DNA of 64,000 nt from GAS188 sp963713805 (GTDB lineage: Bacteria > Pseudomonadota > Alphaproteobacteria > Rhizobiales > Beijerinckiaceae): positions 1 to 64,000 of the forward strand of contig CAVQNF010000008.1 in NCBI GenBank assembly GCA_963713805.1. The letters are read 5' to 3'. The notes beneath the pieces are model-generated. The model was given only the letters and a program-made list of their open reading frames with translations, searched no databases and was not told the DNA's origin. This document shows positions 1 to 9,449 of this stretch, piece after piece. Numbering within the stretch: position 1 is the first letter of the stretch; the number at the start of each line of letters is the position of its first letter. The position numbers and the translations under genes are program-made.

Positions 1-2749
1 CTTCGTCGAGCTCGGCGATCGCTCGCACGGCTTGATCGAAAAGCGCGATCTGGGATGGGAAGACGTCGCGGAACAAGCCCGAGATGCGCAAGGTCACGTC
101 GACGCGCGGGCGGCCGAGCCTCGCCAGGGGCAGGATCTCGAAGCCGCTAACGCGGGTCGAGGCGCTGTCCCAAACGGCCGCGCGCCGATCAGCGCGAACG
201 CCTGCGCGATGTCGTCGCCGCCGGTGCGCATGGTCGCCGAACCCCAGAGGTCGAGCACGATGCGCCGCGGCCAGTCGCCGTGGTCCTGCGCATGGCGAGC
301 CACCACCTCGGCTGCCGCGCGGCGGCCGATCTCCCAGGCGGTGCGGGTCGGGACGGCGCGCGGATCGACGCGATAGAGGTTGCGCCCGGTCGGCAGCACG
401 TCGAGGCGTCCGCGCGATGGCGCGCCGCCCGGCCCCGGCGCGACGAAGCGGCCGTCGAGCGCTGCGAGCAGGCGTCGCGCTCGCAATCGCCGCAGCGATC
501 GATCAGCGCCGTCGACTGCGAGCTTGCGCTCCGGCGCCATTAAGGCAGGCGAGACTTGCCTCGGCGCAACGCGCCCTGCGGCCCGCGCCCGAAAATATGC
601 AGACCGTCGCCGATGCGCATATCCTTCAGGTCGCACAGCCACGCGTCGAGCCGCGCGAGCGCCGTCAGCGGATCAGCGTCTTCTTCAAGGCCGCAATCCT
701 GCGGCAAGCCGGTCTCGGCGGCGCGGTCAAGGATCGCGTCCGCGAGCAGGCGCGCGCGCGCCGGGGTCGAGCGATTTCGGCCTCGCATATTCGTCGAACA
801 GGGCTTCGAGCTCGGCCGTCGCGCCATGGCCCCGGCGTCGATCAGCGGCGGCGTCATATGGCCGATGGTGACCGCCGCGATGCGCCGCTTCGCCTGCGCG
901 GCCTCGCCCGGATTGTTGACGATGAAGGGATAGATGACCGGCGTCGCGCCGAGCACCACCTCGGGCGCGCAGCCTCGCGACAGGGCCACGGACTTGCCGG
1001 GCAGCCATTCGAGCGTGCCGTGCGTGCCGCAATGGATCATGGCGTCGATGCGCTCGACCTCGCGCAGCCAGAGATAGAACGCGATATAGGCGTGGCGGGG
1101 CGGCAGAGTTCGACGTCGTGGTATCGCCTTTGCGGCTTGCGGCGCGCCCCGGTCGGGCTGCAGGGCGACGACGAGCGTATCCGCACCGGACGGCGGGGAA
1201 GCGGAACGCGCCTTCCGCGCGCACGGATCGTCCTCCGGGCGTCCCCAAGCGGCGGATCGACGGCGTCGGCGAAGGTCGCCGGAGAGCTATTCGAAGTGGC
1301 GCTCGTAGGTCTCCTGCAGGCGAGATGACATCCGCCGTCGTCTGGCGGGCTTGGCCCGGCCATCCACGTCTTGCGGCGGGTGTCGAAGACGTGGACGGCC
1401 GGGCCGAGCCGCGGCCTGACGACGAGGGGGTTGACCCCGGTCACGCAGCCGCGCCATGAGCCCCGCCGCGTCCGGGAGCCGCCGAGTCGATAGCCGGCCT
1501 TCGCGCAGGGCCTCGCGCGATCGCGACGACGCTCTGCCGGCGTGTCGAGCCCGACCGCATAGCCGGCGCGTCCGCCCTTGCCCGGATAGTCCGAGAGGAC
1601 GCAGGCGATGCGCCGCTGCGCTTCGCCGCGAGGTCGGCGGAGCCGCGCCCAGGCGGCGCGAGTTCGGCGACGTGCGCGACGCGCGAAGGCTCCGGCCCGT
1701 GCGCAAGGCGCGTGAACTCCAGCGCCTTCGGGTCGTTCGTCCTCGCCCTTGAACGAGATGGCGCCGCCGATGATTCGCCCGTCGAGCTCGGGCAGCACGA
1801 CGTTCATGGCGAGATCGGCGGCGCTCAGCCCGCGCTGGCCGGAGCGCCACTGCTCGAGCGCTCGCTCCCGCCAGGACGCCTGGATCACCGGACAATCGGC
1901 CGCGTCGAGCACGCTGCCGGCGTCGAGGCGCGCCGAGAAGGCGGTGGCGTTGAGGATGACGTCGGGCTGCTCTCGGCCAGCGAGCCGTGAGCCGGGCGGC
2001 TCGCGGCTCCTCGTCCTTGAGGCTCGTCACGAAGGCCGCAGGTGACGCGAGAAGCCGCGGGCTGCGAGCTCGTCGGCGAGCGCCGTGACCGGCAGGGCGT
2101 CGGCGGCGAGGAAGCGTCGAGCGGTAGAGGAGGATGAGCGCGCGCGGCGGCGATCCGTTTTCGCTCGCAGACCGTACGGCACCGCGCGGCAGCCGGCCTC
2201 GAAGAGGCCGAAGGCCGGCACCGGACGCGGCTCGCGCCAGGCGCAAGGCGTCGCCCCCGATCGCGCCGGCGAGCCACAACGCAGCTCGCGCAGATTGTCA
2301 GGCCCGCCATTGTGCAGATAGCCGAAAAGCGGCGGAGCTCGTGCTGCGGCGGGCATGGGTGAGGCCGCGTCGAGCCGCGGGGCCGTCTTCCCTCGCGTCG
2401 CCCCGGCAGAGGCAAGCGCGAAGCCGTGTCTTCGCGCGGCGCGCGCAAGCTCCTCGACGCCATAGCGCCATAGTCGAGACCGCCGAGCAGTCGCACGAGC
2501 ACGAAAGCGGCCTGCGCGCCTGACGACGGCTCGACATAACGATCGACCGAGAACGGGTGGCGCAGCGCCGCGAGGCTCGCGAGACGCAAGCTCGGAAGCC
2601 TGTCCTTGCCCGTCTCCCAAGCAGCCGCCACCGCCGCGAGATCGCTGTCGGAGAAGGAGAGGAACACGATGATCCGCCGGGGTCTGGCGAGATCGACCGC
2701 CTCGACGACTCTCGTCGAGCGATCGCGCCTCGCTGCGCAAGAGATGCAT
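1..2749 (-). CDS. cobN: Cobaltochelatase subunit CobN (partial, frameshifted)
   Basis: Large subunit of the aerobic cobaltochelatase, which inserts cobalt into hydrogenobyrinate a,c-diamide with CobS and CobT during B12 synthesis. The N-terminus reads MHLLRSEARSLDE at 2749, shifts frame, and continues with FLSFSDSDLAAVA. Further conserved blocks are HCGTHGTLEWLPGK with NNPGEAAQAKRR (about 900-1040), GRLDVLPTGRNLY (about 370-420) and LWGSATMRTGGDD (about 215-260), in several different frames. CobN is normally about 1,250 residues, so roughly a quarter to a third lies beyond the left edge. It is the last visible gene of the riboswitch-led operon, 67 bases after cobW. At least four frame changes occur; I read them as sequence errors, but decay is possible. 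Confidence 0.9.
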
Positions 2750-2816
2750 ATCGTGGCTTTCGCGGGCCTAGCTCGGTGGCGTTCATCGAGACACTCATGC
2801 CCGTGATCCGTCTTTT

Positions 2817-3908
2817 TTAACGCTGGTCTCTTCGCAAGGATCCGTTCTGTTGAGCAGCGATGATCGCTGCCGTCAGGCGTCCCGGTCGAGGCCCTTCTCG
2901 CCGATCACGACGAGCCGGCCTCGCCTCGCCTCGCCCGCCGCCCAGGGCCGGTCGAATTGCTGGCGGAAGCGCCGTCGCCGACACCCTGCACGAGCAGCCG
3001 CATCGGCTTGCCGGTGACCGTCGACGAAGCCCTTCATGCGCAGCACGTCGTGCGTCGCGCGCGAGCGCGCGAGCTTCGCGACGAAGGCGGCGGGATCCGG
3101 CGATCGCCGGCATCTCGACGACGAAGCTCTCGAAATCGTCGTGGTCGTGCCCGTCCTCGGCGTCGTGGTGGGACGGGCGAGCGTCGAGGTCGTCCTCCGC
3201 CGCCGCCCACAGCCCGAGCAGCACGGCGGGCTCGATCCGGCCCTCGCGCGTCTCGACGACCTTGACGGCGCGCGGCACCGCGCCGGCGATCTCGCGGCGC
3301 ACGCGCGCGAGCGTCGCCTCGATCAGCAGGTCGGTCTTGTTGAGCACGACGAGATCGGCGCACAGGAGCTGGTCCTCGTAGACCTCCTCCAGCGGATTGT
3401 CGTGATCGACGGACGGGTCGGCGGCGCGCTGGCGCGCGAGCTTCGCGGGGTCGTCGGCGAAGCGCCCCGCGGCGACCGCCGCGCCGTCGACCACCGCGAT
3501 CACGCCGTCGACGGTCAGCCGCGAGCGGATCGCCGGCCAGTCGAACGCCTTCAGCAAGCGGCTTCGGCAGCGCCAGGCCCGGAGGTCTCGATGATGATGT
3601 GCTCCGGCGCTGTCGTCGCGGCCCAGCAGCGCCTCGATCGCCGGCATGAAATCGTCGGCGACCGTGCAGCACAGGCAGCCGTTGGCCAGCTCGACGATGT
3701 TGTCCTCCGGGCAGCTCTCGATGCCGCAGGCTCTCAGGATCTCGCCGTCGACGCCGACATCGCCGAACTCGTTGACGATGAGCGCGAGGCGCCGGCCGTT
3801 CGCATGTTCGAGCACGTGGCGGATCAGCGTCGTCTTGCCGGCGCCGAGGAAGCCGGTGACGATGGTGACCGGGGTCTTCCAGATTGCGGGACTGGCGAGC
3901 TTCGTCAT
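2817..3908 (-). CDS. cobW: CobW-type metallochaperone GTPase
   Basis: G3E-family GTPase of the CobW group, thought to deliver cobalt to CobN in the cytoplasm. Walker A GFLGAGKTT is at residues 19-27, the metal-binding GCLCC motif follows near residue 75, and the NKTDLL guanine-specificity motif lies mid-protein. A His/Asp-rich linker (SHHDAEDGHDHDD) precedes the C-terminal domain, typical for cobalt chaperones. The start overlaps the DUF1636 stop as ATGA, so the two are translationally coupled. Two compensating frame changes near 3560-3620 garble the IIIETSGLALPKP switch region, and another near 3100 garbles the C-terminal domain; adjacent frames hold the expected sequence. Regulation is expected from the cobalamin riboswitch upstream. 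Confidence 0.92.
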   Translation of the reverse strand: MTKLASPAIWKTPVTIVTGFLGAGKTTLIRHVLEHANGRRLALIVNEFGDVGVDGEILRACGIESCPEDNIVELANGCLCCTVADDFMPAIEALLGRDDSAGAHHHRDLRAWRCRSRLLKAFDWPAIRSRLTVDGVIAVVDGAAVAAGRFADDPAKLARQRAADPSVDHDNPLEEVYEDQLLCADLVVLNKTDLLIEATLARVRREIAGAVPRAVKVVETREGRIEPAVLLGLWAAAEDDLDARPSHHDAEDGHDHDDFESFVVEMPAIAGSRRLRREARALARDARRAAHEGLRRRSPASRCGCSCRVSATALPPAIRPALGGGRGEARPARRDRREGPRPGRLTAAIIAAQQNGSLRRDQR

Positions 3909-4315
3909 TCGGCGGCCTCCGGGAGCGGGGAATTGCGGCGAGCGAGGGGCGGGATGCGCGCGACGACGCCCTTCTTCAGGGCGTCGGGGCGCTCGCTCCA
4001 GGGGATCAGCCCGTCAGGCGCGGCGGCGTAGAGGGCGGCGGCATCGAGGATGGCTTCGGCCGAGGCCTCGTCGGGCGCGAAGTCGCCATACACATAGGTC
4101 CATTTGCCAGGCGCCGCGAAGCCGATCGTGCAAGGGCGCTTGCAGACGCTGAGGCACTCCACCGCGATGAGCTCGACCGGCGCGGCGCGGCGCAGGGCGG
4201 CCTGCCGCAGGGCCCGATAGAGCCGCGCGCCGGGCCGTTCGCCCTCGTCCTCAGTGGGCTCGCCTGCCTTGCGGCAGGTGATGCAGATATGGATGGATGT
4301 TCCTTCACTCGGCAT
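3905..4315 (-). CDS. DUF1636 Cys-motif protein, first gene of B12 operon
   Basis: Small cytoplasmic protein of about 136 residues with an N-terminal ICITCRKAG pair and a central CLSVCKRPC triad. These cysteines are arranged as in thioredoxin-like [2Fe-2S] or metal-binding DUF1636 proteins, which are often found beside cobalamin genes. Its biochemical role is not established; cobalt handling is an inference from its position directly after a cobalamin riboswitch and overlapping cobW by ATGA. The start ATG at 4315 lies about 130 bases downstream of the riboswitch. The reading frame is intact. Confidence 0.8.
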   Translation of the reverse strand: MPSEGTSIHICITCRKAGEPTEDEGERPGARLYRALRQAALRRAAPVELIAVECLSVCKRPCTIGFAAPGKWTYVYGDFAPDEASAEAILDAAALYAAAPDGLIPWSERPDALKKGVVARIPPLARRNSPLPEAAE

Positions 4316-4445
4316 TCGCCCGATGCTCCCGGCGCTCAGCGTCCCTGGGGTGCATCGTGCCGGGCCTGCGCAGGCGCCCAGCGTCCGGTTGAGCCGAGTT
4401 TCGGCGCCGAACCGCCTCCGGGGCGCCCCGCCCGGCGGCTTGCTG

Positions 4446-4665
4446 CAGGCGATGGCAGGTCTCCTGGCTCGCGGATCGCCGCCTTGTGCTGCCTTCCCGG
4501 TCGCCGGCTTCGGCCGGCTCCCAGTGGCGTTGTCGCACGAGGCTCACCGCTTACAGTTGCGGGGGCAGCTGCGGCATTGGCTCGGCGTCCTCGTATCGAA
4601 CACAGCGGACGCCGGTCCGCACCGCATTCCCTTTCACCCCTCCTTCGAGGGGACCATCGCTGCGG
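4446..4665 (-). promoter_or_regulatory. Cobalamin riboswitch
   Basis: Read on the minus strand this segment has the conserved cobalamin-riboswitch landmarks in order: an early GGGAATGCGGTGCGG segment, the core CCCCGCAACTGTAAGCGG, then GCCACTGGGAG, CCGGGAAGG and AGCCAGGAGACCTGCC. Binding of adenosylcobalamin normally represses downstream expression. The leader ends about 130 bases before the DUF1636 start, so it controls DUF1636, cobW and cobN. Boundaries are approximate to about 20 bases. Confidence 0.95.
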
Positions 4666-4972
4666 CTAGATAGAAGCGTGGCGGGGCGAGTGTCAATCTC
4701 GCGTCAGCGTGGCGAGCCGGACGATCTGCCAGCCTTGAATGCACCCGGTGGCGAGGTCCCACGTATTTGGTTCCAGCCGACGGCGGCGCCAATCGAGGGG
4801 CACCCTGCCCTGGTCGAGGGCAGCCCTCGGGCTCGATCCGGCCATGGACGTGCCAGGAAGGGCCTGGAAAGCGGCTGGTGCAGCCAGGATGGCTCCGATC
4901 GCCCAGCCTTCCTTGAGAGACCGGCAGATGCCGGAACAAGTGCCAAGATGCGGCGTCTTTCCGGTGTGGCCC

Positions 4973-5242
4973 ATGAGCGGCGGTGATCATGGCCATTTCC
5001 CTCCGCCGCCAACGCTCAAGGGCTTTCCCAACGCCGTGCGAAGCAAGGCAAAGACGCCGAGGGACGGGGGCGGTTTGCGGACGCGCTGGGAGAACAGAGC
5101 CAGCGGTGCTATATACGAGTGGGACTATCGACACGGCACGGTCGAAGTTTATGACAAGCGCGGCTGGCACGAGGGTGAAGCCGATGCGAACACCGGCAAA
5201 ATGATCAAGGGTCGTGATCCGACAAGGAGGATCGAGCCGTGA
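4973..5242 (+). CDS. Colicin E3-type 16S rRNA ribonuclease toxin (stand-alone domain)
   Basis: A protein of 89 residues that matches the C-terminal cytotoxic domain of colicin E3 and pyocin S6, which cleaves 16S rRNA at the decoding site. The Pro-rich linker, GGGLRTRW, IYEWDYRHGTVEVY and the terminal GRDPTRRIEP follow the family order. The catalytic triad spacing Asp-x2-His-x3-Glu is kept at D51, H54 and E58, and R85 matches the C-terminal active-site arginine. There is no receptor-binding or translocation domain, so this is a stand-alone or domain-swapped toxin. ATG 4973 gives the compact domain; ATG 4928, preceded by GAGAG, is an alternative giving 15 more residues. The stop overlaps the downstream gene. 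Confidence 0.85.
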   Translation: MSGGDHGHFPPPPTLKGFPNAVRSKAKTPRDGGGLRTRWENRASGAIYEWDYRHGTVEVYDKRGWHEGEADANTGKMIKGRDPTRRIEP

Positions 5243-5475
5243 CCTTCCATCATTATTTGAATGTCTACGGCCCGGACGATTTGCTGCTTTATTCCAGCGA
5301 GCCGCTTCCGCTCGACCGCGTGAAGCTCGCCAAGGTCATTGCGCAGGTTGATCCAGCCGACCCGGAGGCGCTGGGCTCCTATCCACTTACGCATGAGCAA
5401 GCGCAGAAAATTGCGGGCGGGCTCACTCAAGCTGGCGCCCGGCTATTCCGTGCTCCTCGAACCTATGACCGATGA
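5239..5475 (+). CDS. Candidate immunity protein to the E3-type toxin
   Basis: Small acidic protein of 78 residues with no clear resemblance to the classical E3 immunity protein that I can see. It is called by context: its GTG start overlaps the toxin stop (GTGA) and has a strong AAGGAGG ribosome-binding site eight bases upstream, the tight coupling expected of a toxin-immunity pair. The sequence contains YGPDDLLLYSSEPLPLD and a Pro/Asp-rich middle. Near 5430 a neighbouring frame continues with a plausible alternative tail (YSVLLEPMTDEDPP), so the C-terminus may be misplaced by an indel. Confidence 0.55.
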   Translation: MTFHHYLNVYGPDDLLLYSSEPLPLDRVKLAKVIAQVDPADPEALGSYPLTHEQAQKIAGGLTQAGARLFRAPRTYDR

Positions 5476-5746
5476 GGATCCGCCCTCGCATGGCGAACCT
5501 CAATCCACCACCAACGCCGTAGCTGGCAGAAATTCTCGCACCCTCTTGGGAAACCGCGGAACGACGGGGACACTGCAAGAGAACAAGCCGCGCCGTCGAT
5601 TTGCATCTTGATCCACTTCGTTCGAAAGGGCGACCGCGGCCACCACGGACTGCTTGCGGCGTGGATTTGCTTTGACCATCCCTATCCATCCTGGCGCTGC
5701 GATTTCGAGTGGGCAAGGCTGTAATCTCATGCTTGGGAGAACTTCG

Positions 5747-6121
5747 ATGAAAGCTCAAACGATCGGCGGAACCGCCGACCATCCCATCACGATCGACGCG
5801 GCGAAGGGCCGCGCCAAGGTGAGCTGGAAAGGCGCCGTGATCGCCGATTCGGCAAGCGCGCTCGATCTCGAGGAGGCGTCCCATCCGAAGGTGAAATATT
5901 TTCCGCGCGGGGACGCCGACATGCGTCTCTTGCGGCGCACGGCCCACACCACGCATTGTCCCTACAAGGGAGACGCCAGCTATTTCTCGATCGTGGTCGA
6001 CGGCCAGGTGTCGGAGAATGCGGTCTGGTCCTACGAAACCCCTTTGCCGGGCGTCGCCGCCATCAAGGATCATCTCGCCTTCTATCCCAGCCGCGTCGAC
6101 CGAATCGAGGAGGCGGATTGA
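5747..6121 (+). CDS. DUF427 domain protein
   Basis: Complete 124-residue DUF427 protein, a small beta-rich cytoplasmic fold. Family hallmarks are the aromatic/basic core around VKYFPRGD, the THCPYKGDASYFSI segment and the closing AFYPSRVDRIEE. Function is unknown in most members. The start at 5747 is preceded by GGGAG at suitable spacing; a longer in-frame reading from 5654 has no such site. It stands alone, with no obvious operon partner. Confidence 0.85.
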   Translation: MKAQTIGGTADHPITIDAAKGRAKVSWKGAVIADSASALDLEEASHPKVKYFPRGDADMRLLRRTAHTTHCPYKGDASYFSIVVDGQVSENAVWSYETPLPGVAAIKDHLAFYPSRVDRIEEAD

Positions 6122-6276
6122 GGGAAGGCGGCCGGCTTGCCGCAAATCGAACAACGCAGTTGCTGGGAGAAGGGGCACCCGACTGAACGAGCGCCATGGT
6201 TCAGTCCGCGCTATACTGCCGACTAGGACCACAGATAAGAGAGCCTGGAGAACCGCATCAAGGCAAGGGTGGCACG

Positions 6277-7871
6277 ATGGACCGCAGGACATTCCTGAAG
6301 GTGGCGGCCGCCACGACCACCGCGAGCCTTGCAATTCCCGCCATCTCGCAAGGCGCCGCGGCGCGCACGCTGCGCTTTGTGCCCCGGCAGGACCTGTCCA
6401 ATTTCGATCCCATCTGGACTACGGCCTATGTGGTGCGCAATGCCGGGGCGCTGGTCTACGATATGCTGTACGGTATCGACGACCAGCTGCGGCTGCAGCG
6501 TCAAATGGTCGAAGCCGAAGAGGTGTCGTCGGACGGGCTCACCTGGACTTTCCGCCTGCGGCCGGGTCTCAAATTCCATGACGGCGAGCCTGTGCTCGCG
6601 AGCGACGCGGTCGCCAGCATCAAACGCTGGTCGGTGCGCGATCCGACGGGCCACATGATCAAGGCTGTCGAGAACGAACTCGCCACCGTCGATGACCGCA
6701 CCTTCCGCTGGGTATTGCGCAAGCCCTTCTCGAAGCTGAGGCTGGCGCTGGGCAAGAACGCAACGCCGTGCTGCTTTATCATGCCGGCGCGGATCGCCGC
6801 GACCGACCCATTCCGTCAGATCACCGACTATGTCGGCTCGGGGCCGATGCGCTTCGTGAGAAGCGAATGGGTGCCGGGGGCACGAGCAGTGTTCGAGACA
6901 TTCGCTGATTACGTGCCGCGGCAGGAACCCGCCTCCTGGCTCGCTGGCGGCAAGCGGATGCTGATAGACCGCACCGAATGGATCGTGATGCCTGACGCAG
7001 CCACAGCCTCGGCCGCGCTGCAGAACGGCGAAGTGGATTGGTGGGAATCGCCGACCAGCGACGTGGTACCGCTTCTGCGGAAGAACCGTGGCGTCATGGT
7101 CGATATCGCCGATCAGCTCGGCGTTATCGGCATGATCTCGCTCAACCACCTTTACCCTCCCTTTAACGATGTGCGGGCGCGGCGCGCCTTCCTCATGGCC
7201 GTGAACCAGGAAGACTATATGCTTGCCTATGTCGGGGACGACGCCGGGATGTGGAAGCCGTTGCCCGGCTTCTTCACGCCTGGCACGCCGCTCTATAACG
7301 AAGAGGGCGGCGAAATCCTGAAAGGTCCGCGCGACATCGACGCTGCGCAGGAGGCTGCTGGCGGAGAGCGGCTATGCTGGGGAGCCTGTCACCTGCATGG
7401 CAGCGCAGGACTTCGCTCCCCACAAGGCGTTCGGCGACGTTACGGCGGACCTGCTCGGGCGGCTCGGAGTCAATCGTCGATTTCGTCGCGGCCGATTGGG
7501 GGACCGTGCTCGCCAGGCGGGCCCAGAAATCGCCTCCGGGCCAGGGCGGATGGCAGATGTTCCACACCACATTGTCCGGCACCGATTGCACCAACCCGGC
7601 GACCTACCCGCAGATTCGCGCCAATGGCGACGGCGCCTGGTTCGGATGGCCGAACATTCCGCAGGTCGAAACCGAGGTCACGGCCTGGTTTGAAGCGAAG
7701 TCGCTCGATGAGGAGAAGGCCGCGGCACGTCGCCTCAACAAGGCCGCGCTCGAAAATGTGGTGTCAGTGCCGCTCGGCCTTTTTCTGCAGTACCAGGCTT
7801 GGCGGCAGAACGTTTCCGGGATCGTTAAGGGTCCGCTGCCCTTCTTCTGGGGAGTGAGCAAGGGCATTTAA
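6277..7871 (+). CDS. Family-5 ABC solute-binding protein, Tat-exported (frameshifted)
   Basis: Periplasmic binding component of a peptide/nickel-type ABC importer. It starts with MDRRTFLKVAAATTTAS, a twin-arginine signal, followed by the SBP_bac_5 body with FDPIWTTAYV, GLTWTFRLRPGLKFHDG and VGSGPMRFV. The frame is intact to about 7345, then shifts twice: MAAQDFAPHKAFGDVTADLL is in one frame and VDFVAADWGTVLARRA to the end at 7871 in another. Summed, the length (about 530 residues) fits the family, so either it is one gene with indels or a recent pseudogene. No permease or ATPase gene is nearby, making it an orphan binding protein. Confidence 0.85.
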
Positions 7872-8298
7872 TGGCGCCCCAAGTGATCGGGAGGTGCGGG
7901 CGAATCCGAGCAACAAGGCTAGTTTTTGGCAGCACATCTACACGAAGCTGCTGCCGCTTCAGGTATCAGGCCATTCTGAAGCGCCCCTCATATCAAAGCT
8001 GATCGTCGAATGGCAGCCGAGCAGCGAATAATCCTGGCCTACGCGCCGCGTCGGGTCTTCTCACCATATCACGCACGGCCAAGTGATGGTCCTGCATCGT
8101 GGCACACAGGCGGTGCGGCAAGACGGTTGCCTGCATCAACGACATGATTAAAAGGGCGATCATCCTGGACCGGCCGCACGGAAGATATGCCTACGTCGCC
8201 CCTGGGTTGAGCTGATTAATGGCTCACGCATTCGGTGGCAGGAGAGCGCGGGCGCGGCAAGCACCTTTTCTGTCGTCGAGCCCCTTCTCTCGGCGGAC
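7872..8298. other. Intergenic stretch with possible short gene remnant
   Basis: No convincing complete gene. On the plus strand a frame from a GTG near 7898 to a TAA at 8032 encodes about 45 residues including FWQHIYTKLLPLQVSG and LIVEWQ. It resembles the C-terminal end of phage-type small proteins, but this is a weak impression. The remainder shows nothing recognisable. The unusually low coding signal between two genes reading towards it suits a scar of lost DNA. Confidence 0.3.
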
Positions 8299-9012
8299 CT
8301 ATTCCTTCGGCTTGAAGTCCTTGAGCTTGGCGAAGACGCTGTCCGCGTCGATCTTCTCCTCTTCCGGCTTCGGTGCCGAAGGGGCGAAGGTCGGCAATTT
8401 CTCGGTGGGCTCGGCGGGCTTCGAGCGAGCCGCGGTGACTTCGGCCGGCAGCAAGGTCGCGCCAGGTTCCTGGACGACGACCGGCTTGTCCTTCGCGGCG
8501 CGTGCCACCTCCATGTCGAGATCGATCTGCGAGCACAGGCCGAGCGTCACGGGGTCGAGCGGCTGCAGGCTCGGCGAATTCCAATGGGTGCGCTCGCGCA
8601 CCGCCTCGATCGTCGATTTCGTGGTGCCCACGAGGCGCGAAATCTGCGCGTCCTTCAACTCGGCATGGTTGCGCAAGAGCCAGAGAATGGCGTTCGGCCG
8701 ATCCTGCCGGCGGGACAGGGGCGTGTAGCGCGGGCCCTTGGTCTTGCGTTTCACCTCAGGCAGATGAACCTTGCTTTGCGCCATCTTGAGGCTGTGGCCT
8801 GGATCCTTTTCGGCCTTCTCGATTTCCTCGCGCGTGAGCTGGCCGGTCAGCACCGGGTCGAGACCTTTGATGCCGGCGGCGACCTCGCCATCGGCAATGC
8901 TCTTCACCTCCAGCGGGTGCAAATGGCAGAATTCGGCGATCTGCTCGAAGCTGAGCGAGGTGTTGTCGACCAGCCATACGGCAGTCGCCTTGGGCATCAA
9001 TAAGAGGGTCAC
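8299..9012 (-). CDS. trcR: Cell-cycle transcriptional regulator TrcR (DUF1013)
   Basis: Alphaproteobacterial DUF1013 protein, 237 residues, described in the family as the cell-cycle regulator TrcR. The diagnostic N-terminal block MPKATAVWLVDNTSLSFEQ is followed by EFCHLHPLEVKSIADG, a helix-turn-helix-like pair, and a second block with NAILWLLRNH and ISRLVGTTKSTIEAVRER that looks like a second DNA-binding helix pair. The C-terminal third is a Pro/Ala/Glu-rich tail. GTG at 9012 is chosen because AGGAGG sits eight bases upstream; the common start at the internal methionine six codons later is the alternative. Intact and probably monocistronic. Confidence 0.9.
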   Translation of the reverse strand: MTLLLMPKATAVWLVDNTSLSFEQIAEFCHLHPLEVKSIADGEVAAGIKGLDPVLTGQLTREEIEKAEKDPGHSLKMAQSKVHLPEVKRKTKGPRYTPLSRRQDRPNAILWLLRNHAELKDAQISRLVGTTKSTIEAVRERTHWNSPSLQPLDPVTLGLCSQIDLDMEVARAAKDKPVVVQEPGATLLPAEVTAARSKPAEPTEKLPTFAPSAPKPEEEKIDADSVFAKLKDFKPKE

Positions 9013-9449
9013 GGAGCAAACCTCCTTTCTGTCGAACAATGTCGCCTGCGCACCGGCGCAAATCCTCAGGCCCCGGCTCGGCCGCGGCGGCCGGAGCATC
9101 CTTCGCTGTCGATACCGAGGGAATGGCCACGCATATAGGCTTTCCCTGGGCGGATAGCAATGCGGTGTCCTTGATCTTATACGTAGCACATGAGTTGTCC
9201 GGTTTAGGTTGCACACGAGTTGTCCGGATCAGTTGGACAGGACGTGCGGTCACCGTCAGGGTGGCGGGATGCCGCACCGGGCGCAGGGCAAGATTTCGCG
9301 AAAGATTTTTTCAAGAATCCTTTTTCGCTGAACAGTGGAGTCGAGGCATCCGGATAGAATTCGCGAGCTCCCTCATGAAAACGCTGTTGTCATGACGCCG
9401 CTCTCGGTCTTCAAATAGAGGGGCCAACCTCGCGCTGGGAGCCGATGAC
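9013..9449. other. Divergent intergenic region between trcR and HD gene
   Basis: Contains the promoters of two diverging genes, though I could not pick convincing -35/-10 pairs. It also carries the 17-base direct repeats described separately. The reading frames here are short and without recognisable protein features. Confidence 0.4.
9186..9227. repeat. Two 17-base direct repeats, period 25
   Basis: GCACATGAGTTGTCCGG (9186-9202) and GCACACGAGTTGTCCGG (9211-9227) differ at one base and are spaced 25 bases start to start. Such tandem end repeats are seen at the ends of some insertion sequences, and could equally be regulator half-sites. No transposase lies next to them. Confidence 0.6.

Noticed and set aside
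84..1328. Long open frame on the plus strand opposite cobN
   Set aside because: It is Arg/Ala-rich with no motifs and lies antisense to clear CobN sequence; typical of high-GC shadow frames.
4693..4974. Minus-strand frame of about 93 residues between riboswitch and toxin
   Set aside because: It looks somewhat protein-like but lies in the promoter region of the riboswitch operon and is antisense to the toxin's upstream extension; no family recognised.
5423..6334. Long minus-strand frame over the DUF427 and immunity region
   Set aside because: It has no recognisable motif and overlaps two better-supported plus-strand genes.
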